Positions 21,408-24,741 of a stretch of DNA of 24,741 nt are shown here, piece after piece. Location of the stretch: positions 1-24,741 of the forward strand of contig DKRV01000035.1 of assembly GCA_002472405.1 (NCBI GenBank), read 5' to 3'. Numbering within the stretch: position 1 is the first letter of the stretch; each line of letters starts with the position of its first letter. Origin of the DNA: Clostridiales bacterium UBA7273 (lineage in GTDB: Bacteria; Bacillota; Clostridia; Oscillospirales; Oscillospiraceae). The position numbers were made by a program, and so were the translations under genes. The notes below the pieces were generated by a model. The model ran no database searches and was not told the DNA's origin. It saw nothing but the letters and a program-made list of their open reading frames with translations.

Positions 21408-21438
21408 GCAGTTATTTTCGACGGAACGCGACATTCTC

Positions 21439-21467
21439 TTGACGCGGCGGCGAAAAAATGCTACTGT
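21439..21467 (+). promoter_or_regulatory. Probable NUDIX gene promoter with almost no leader
   Basis: TTGACG (21439-21444) and TACTGT (21462-21467) are 17 bp apart. Transcription would start near 21474, only a few bases before the candidate ATGs at 21478 and 21484, neither of which has a good ribosome binding site. Confidence 0.5.
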
Positions 21468-21483
21468 GTTCCGGGTGATGATT

Positions 21484-22002
21484 ATGGAAACATGGGACGC
21501 ATACGACGTTGACAGAATACCGACCGGAAAAAGCGTAATCCGAGGCGAGAAGCACCCGGAGGGGCTTTACCACATGGTCGTGCACGTCGCGATCTTCAGC
21601 ACGGACGGCAGACTGCTCATCCAGCAGCGCTGCACACAAAAGGCCACATTTCCCGAGAAATGGGACGTCACCGTCGGCGGCAGTGCGCTTTCCGGCGAGA
21701 CGAGCCGACAGGCAATGCGCCGCGAGCTGCGCGAGGAGCTTGGGCTTGACGTCGACTTTTCCGACCTTCGGCCGCGGCTGACGGTGAACTTCGAAGACGG
21801 CTTCGACGACTACTACATCATTGTGAAGGACATTGAGCTTTCCTCGCTTGTTTTTCAGGCCGAGGAGGTCATGGACGCGCGCTGGGCGACGCTCGACGAG
21901 GTCATGTCGATGATCGATTCGGGCGAGTTTATCCCGTACATGAAAAGCTTCATCGCATTTCTGTTCGAGATGCGAAACGGAGTTGACAACCTGAATATAT
22001 AA
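21484..22002 (+). CDS. NUDIX hydrolase (IPP-isomerase-like subgroup)
   Basis: A 172-residue NUDIX-fold protein. The NUDIX box is complete (GSALSGETSRQAMRRELREELGL, matching G-x5-E-x7-REUxEExGU; its two halves are GSALSGE and RRELREELGL), so it should hydrolyse a nucleoside-diphosphate-linked substrate with metal. The opening METWDAYDVDRIPTGK and YHMVVHVAIFS resemble the NUDIX subgroup annotated as IPP-isomerase-like in Firmicutes, but its substrate is unknown. The start is uncertain. The family N-terminus favours the ATG at 21484, with 21478 also possible; a longer TTG start (21439) would overlap the promoter. The gene is monocistronic, divergent from the tRNA and closed by a strong hairpin. 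Confidence 0.9.
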   Translation: METWDAYDVDRIPTGKSVIRGEKHPEGLYHMVVHVAIFSTDGRLLIQQRCTQKATFPEKWDVTVGGSALSGETSRQAMRRELREELGLDVDFSDLRPRLTVNFEDGFDDYYIIVKDIELSSLVFQAEEVMDARWATLDEVMSMIDSGEFIPYMKSFIAFLFEMRNGVDNLNI

Positions 22003-22006
22003 AGTT

Positions 22007-22045
22007 GCACCGCACGGGGGATAACCGTGCGGTGCGTTTGTATTT
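22007..22045 (+). terminator. Terminator of the NUDIX gene
   Basis: GCACCGCACGG (22007-22017) and CCGTGCGGTGC (22025-22035) form a perfect 11-bp stem with a 7-nt loop, followed by GTTTGTATTTT. The next 190 bp (22046-22224) hold no gene or structure that I can support. Confidence 0.85.
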
Positions 22046-22224
22046 TGTGGGGCATATTCTCCCGAAAGCGAGGCCGCGGCCCTGCATTATGCCGGCCGGG
22101 TGGGATAATGACCTCTGCATTGCCCTCTGTAAAGACAGTATACCACCTTTTACCCGTTTTATAAATAGTGATACTCGACAAATTTGCAGGCTTGCATTTG
22201 TGTGTTTTTTCCGCGGACAGAGAA

Positions 22225-22251
22225 AGTCCCCCGGTCCGTGACCGGAGAACT
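22225..22251 (-). terminator. Probable terminator of the UbiB-family gene
   Basis: On the minus strand AGTTCTCCGGTC (22240-22251) pairs with GACCGGGGGACT (22225-22236) around ACG. The stem has 12 pairs, including two G-U pairs that exist only in the minus-strand transcript. TTCTCTG follows. It lies 15 nt past the stop codon of the kinase-like gene. Confidence 0.55.
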
Positions 22252-22266
22252 CCCTCATTCCATCCA

Positions 22267-23658
22267 CTATTCTTCCATATCTCCATCGAGCCATTCTTCG
22301 GGCTCGTCAATATCTTCGTCAAATTCCTCGTCCGGCTCGAGATCGTTGCCGTTATAATGCAGCGCGCTGCCGGATATGAGCTTGCGGTGGGATATTTTTC
22401 GCGTTATGCTGCCGGCCACGCCCTTGACCATAGCCTGAGCCGCCATGTGCTTGCCGATGATCGCGGCAAGGTCGGTTTTAGGCGACAGGTCTGAGACCGT
22501 TCCCTCCATGATCGACAGGCTGCGCCAGAACATCGTAAACGATTTCGGCACCTTGATGCCAAAGTCGCGCGCGATGCGGTAAAGGTCGGCAAAAATATCT
22601 ACCGTGCTGCTCATCTGCGCCATGGATATGACCCTGTATTTGTCCAGATACGCCTGCATACGCGCATAGTACGCCTCGCGGTCAAGCTCGGGGTCGTGCT
22701 CGCAGATGTTAAGCACGGCATCGGCAAAGCTTACATAGTCGTTGCTGAATATCGCCTTCATGCAGACCTTGATAAGCTCGGCATCGGCTTTGGTCAGCGT
22801 TCCCATCATGCCAAGGTCAAGCCAGACTATGCGCCCATCCCACACGCGGACATTGCCGGGGTGCGGATCGGCGTGGAAAAATCTATCCTCTGCAAACTGC
22901 TTTATATAGTTATTTATGAACTTCGTGCAGACCTCCTGCACATCGTAGCCCTGCTGCTCCATCGCAGCCTTATCTGTCAGCTCAAAGCCGCCGATGTATT
23001 CCATGACGAGGATATGCTTTGTTGAAAGCTCGTCATATACCTTCGGGCAATAGACATATTTTATGCCCTCGATATTTTCACGCACACGGCGGATATTCGC
23101 TGCCTCGCGCTCGAAGTCCATTTCCTCCTGCGCGACAGCCCACACCTCGTCGATAGTCTCGCCGAGATCCATGACATTATTGATCTTTTTGAGCTTAATG
23201 ACATTCAGTGCGCTTTTCAAAAGTCGAACGTCGCGCTCCATGACCGAGTATATCTCCGGGCGCTGGATCTTGACGGCGACATGCGTCCCATCAAGCAGAA
23301 CTGCCTCATGCACCTGCGCGATCGACGCCGCACCCAAGGGATACGGCATGATCTGCTTGAAAACCTGACTCCACGGGCGACCGTATTCGGCAGTGATTAT
23401 CTCGCGTATCTGCGCCGTTACAAGGCGCGAGGCATCCGTGCGCAGGCTCTCTAACTTTTTGCAGTGCTCCATGGGGATGATCTCCGGATGCATGGAGAGA
23501 AGCTGCCCGAGCTTAACGAAGGTCGGCCCAAGCTCCTTGAACATGTCGCACAGCTTTTCCGGGCTTACGCCCTGAGTTACCTTATATTTTGATATTACCT
23601 TTACAATTTCAAACAGGCGCTTTGCGTCCGCGCCCGTTTCCATCACGGCATTTGCCAT
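22267..23658 (-). CDS. ABC1/UbiB/AarF-family kinase-like protein without C-terminal membrane segment
   Basis: A 463-residue protein-kinase-like ATPase of the UbiB family; in other organisms these act on isoprenoid lipid or quinone pathways. Family residues are visible: the KxGQ motif VKLGQLLSMHPEIIP (48-62), the Ala-rich nucleotide loop LGAASIAQVHEA (108-119), the catalytic Lys in VAVKIQRP (K130), EMDFEREAANI (179-189), HADPHPGNV (262-270) and the metal-binding DLG (281-283). Many relatives are about 80-100 residues longer and end in hydrophobic helices. Here the C-terminus instead becomes a strongly acidic tail (about 439-463). No quinone genes are near. It follows the one-TM gene by 14 nt and probably shares its promoter. 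The ribosome binding site (AAGGTTGGA) is weak. Confidence 0.93.
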   Translation of the reverse strand: MANAVMETGADAKRLFEIVKVISKYKVTQGVSPEKLCDMFKELGPTFVKLGQLLSMHPEIIPMEHCKKLESLRTDASRLVTAQIREIITAEYGRPWSQVFKQIMPYPLGAASIAQVHEAVLLDGTHVAVKIQRPEIYSVMERDVRLLKSALNVIKLKKINNVMDLGETIDEVWAVAQEEMDFEREAANIRRVRENIEGIKYVYCPKVYDELSTKHILVMEYIGGFELTDKAAMEQQGYDVQEVCTKFINNYIKQFAEDRFFHADPHPGNVRVWDGRIVWLDLGMMGTLTKADAELIKVCMKAIFSNDYVSFADAVLNICEHDPELDREAYYARMQAYLDKYRVISMAQMSSTVDIFADLYRIARDFGIKVPKSFTMFWRSLSIMEGTVSDLSPKTDLAAIIGKHMAAQAMVKGVAGSITRKISHRKLISGSALHYNGNDLEPDEEFDEDIDEPEEWLDGDMEE

Positions 23659-23672
23659 CTATTTTCCAACCT

Positions 23673-24323
23673 TCAGATCTCAGTATCAAGGACGTAGCAT
23701 GTGTGGGTCACGTTTCCGTCATCGGTGAAGCTTACTATGCTGCCCTCAACCTTTTTATATGTATCCGGCCTTACGGCAAGGACAATATCCGTGTCCTTTT
23801 CCCAAAGGTACACGGCGTTTTCGTATTTAATATCGCCGCTGCGCAGACCGACGCGAACTGTCATGCTGACATTATCATAGTTATATTCCTTTGCGTCGCT
23901 TATCTTTATCCTGCCAAGCTCAACAGGCTCGGTCGCAGGGTCGATGATAAATCCGTGCAGGCGCTTTCCGCTTGCGTTAAGAAAGCTCACGGCCGTAAAA
24001 CCGGTTTCCTCGGCGGAGGCGTCGAGCTCCAAAGCCTCGGGCTTAACAAGATACATGGTCTTTTTCCCTGCCCACACCCAAGCACAGCCCGAGTACTTTT
24101 GGCTCTGCTCGGCAAAGCGCGCGTGATCGGCGCGGCAGGCAGCCTGCGCCTCGGCCGGAGCTGCGGCGTCAAGCCCGTCAACGCGGATCTGATACACCGG
24201 CGCTATCTGCGCTATCTTATATTTGTGTATCCCGAATATAACGCCGAGCACCGCAAGCGTTACTATTGCGCATATTATGTAAACCTGTTTTGAGTTGCTT
24301 CTGCTTCGCTTTTTTGCAGGCAT
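23673..24323 (-). CDS. Hypothetical protein with one N-terminal membrane segment
   Basis: A 216-residue protein of unknown function. After a basic start (MPAKKRSRSNSK) comes one TM helix (VYIICAIVTLAVLGVIFGI, about residues 14-32), leaving the rest outside the membrane. The exported part includes a region with AEAQAACRADHARFAEQSQKY, a strand-rich domain (KTMYLVKPEALEL, AVSFLNASGK, HGFIIDP) and a C-terminal domain. No known family is recognised. The ATG at 24323 is chosen because GGGAGG lies 7 nt upstream; an earlier in-frame ATG (24338) would place that site inside the gene. It is the first gene of a two-gene operon with the UbiB-like gene, so the two may act together at the membrane. Confidence 0.8.
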   Translation of the reverse strand: MPAKKRSRSNSKQVYIICAIVTLAVLGVIFGIHKYKIAQIAPVYQIRVDGLDAAAPAEAQAACRADHARFAEQSQKYSGCAWVWAGKKTMYLVKPEALELDASAEETGFTAVSFLNASGKRLHGFIIDPATEPVELGRIKISDAKEYNYDNVSMTVRVGLRSGDIKYENAVYLWEKDTDIVLAVRPDTYKKVEGSIVSFTDDGNVTHTCYVLDTEI

Positions 24324-24353
24324 TGCTCTGCCTCCCATAACATGACTTTTTTT

Positions 24354-24382
24354 ATTTTAACAGAAAAAAGCACATTTAACAA
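24354..24382 (-). promoter_or_regulatory. Promoter of the TM protein / UbiB-like operon
   Basis: On the minus strand TTGTTA (24377-24382) and TAAAAT (24354-24359) are 17 bp apart. The start codon at 24323 follows at a normal leader length. Confidence 0.65.
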
Positions 24383-24400
24383 GCCATATATGAAAAACAA

Positions 24401-24431
24401 ACAAAAATCAGCCGGATAAATTCCGGCTGAT
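24401..24431 (-). terminator. Terminator of an unseen minus-strand transcript
   Basis: ATCAGCCGG (24407-24415) and CCGGCTGAT (24423-24431) form a perfect 9-bp stem. On the minus strand it is followed by TTTTTGTTTGTTTTT. No gene ending just before it on the minus strand is recognisable, so it serves either a gene beyond the window or an RNA gene in 24432-24741. Confidence 0.8.
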
Positions 24432-24599
24432 AGACATTTTCGCTACTTTTGTGCATCAACGAGCGTCTTATGCGAAGCATTTTGCGTGATTTGTGATTAT
24501 CCCGGCTTGCTCGCACTGTATATGATGCCGACGAGCGGTAAAATACACATAAAAATGGCCGTTGAAAAACTATACTGCAAATGAAAGATAATAGAGCAG
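24432..24599 (-). other. No recognised gene; possible non-coding transcript
   Basis: No convincing reading frame is present on either strand. A 273-nt minus-strand frame crosses it, but it lacks protein-like composition and runs through the terminator. The minus strand has a small hairpin ATGC-TTC-GCAT (24470-24480) and ends at the terminator above. I do not recognise tmRNA, 6S, SRP or RNase P RNA features. Confidence 0.3.
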
Positions 24600-24603
24600 C
24601 AGG

Positions 24604-24708
24604 GGAGCTCGAGGGGTAGCAAAGCGGCGGCGCGGTAGTGAATGACATGCCGGGGGCATGTCAGAGCCGCGGCGTGACCGAGCCTCAGCGAGAAAAAGGC
24701 CCCTCTCG
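24604..24708. repeat. Large imperfect palindromic repeat
   Basis: Nested pairing is visible: GAGGGG (24611-24616) with CCCCTC (24700-24705), CGCGG (24631-24635) with CCGCG (24667-24671), and a central perfect stem TGACATGCC-GGG-GGCATGTCA (24643-24663). It is GC-rich and non-coding, and resembles interspersed repeats of gut Firmicutes. The motif CCCTCGAGCT on its minus strand also occurs in repeat copy A at 182-191. Confidence 0.5.
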
Positions 24709-24741
24709 TAATCAGATTATAGCCATCAAAAATGTCCGGTA

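Noticed and set aside
22046..22224. Search for a riboswitch or RNA gene between the NUDIX and UbiB-like genes
   Set aside because: Only the two terminators are structured. The rest shows no conserved motif or pairing that I can defend.

Overview
The window looks like a chromosomal segment of a gut-type Clostridia (Firmicutes), most likely Oscillospiraceae/Ruminococcaceae. The reasons are strong GGAGG-type ribosome binding sites, sigma-A promoters with 17-bp spacers, the TepA / SpoIIIE-type FtsK neighbourhood also seen around Bacillus spoIIIE, Mini-RNase III and an RqcH-type NFACT protein, a small SLH-domain surface protein, and interspersed palindromic repeats. The taxon is inferred from gene content only; no database search was possible.

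Layout. (1) 1-658 is gene-free and packed with short palindromic and tandem repeats. It ends in a perfect hairpin that buries the ribosome binding site of the next gene. (2) 659-3835, plus strand: a secreted SLH protein, a PhzF-family protein with its own promoter and terminator, then a TetR regulator plus class I methyltransferase operon with a perfect promoter and an unusually long symmetric operator. (3) 3879-13917, minus strand: a housekeeping block, transcribed in the order prfA, a TsaC-CoaE fusion, an M18 aminopeptidase, tepA, uppP, ftsK/spoIIIE, mrnC, rqcH. prfA/tsaC-coaE/M18 overlap end to end, as do mrnC/rqcH. Hairpins separate M18 from tepA, tepA from uppP, and ftsK from mrnC. (4) 14010-15365, minus: a sodium-dependent (NSS) transporter, divergent from (5) 15475-18189, plus: a LysR regulator, a MobA/MocA-like nucleotidyltransferase, a MoeB/ThiF/HesA-type E1-like enzyme and a small unrecognised protein, closed by a strong terminator. 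(6) 18250-21285: a decayed, AT-richer accessory patch with an esterase C-terminal fragment joined to a truncated FGE-fold protein, an unknown ORF and a frameshifted tyrosine integrase, ending at a tRNA-Arg(CCG) gene that is the probable integration target. (7) 21484-24323: a NUDIX hydrolase (plus), then an ABC1/UbiB-family kinase-like gene preceded by a one-TM hypothetical gene (minus). (8) 24407-24741: a terminator with no recognisable gene in front of it, and a large imperfect palindromic repeat.

How the genes fit together. The minus-strand block is a growth-related set: translation termination, tRNA t6A synthesis and CoA synthesis on one polypeptide, peptide turnover, lipid carrier recycling, chromosome translocation, 23S rRNA maturation and ribosome rescue. 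The least explained functional unit is the LysR-nucleotidyltransferase-E1-unknown cassette. It resembles molybdopterin cofactor chemistry, but no sulfur-carrier protein or molybdoenzyme is in view. The accessory patch is best read as the scar of an element integrated at tRNA-Arg. No CRISPR array, rRNA or complete insertion sequence was seen.
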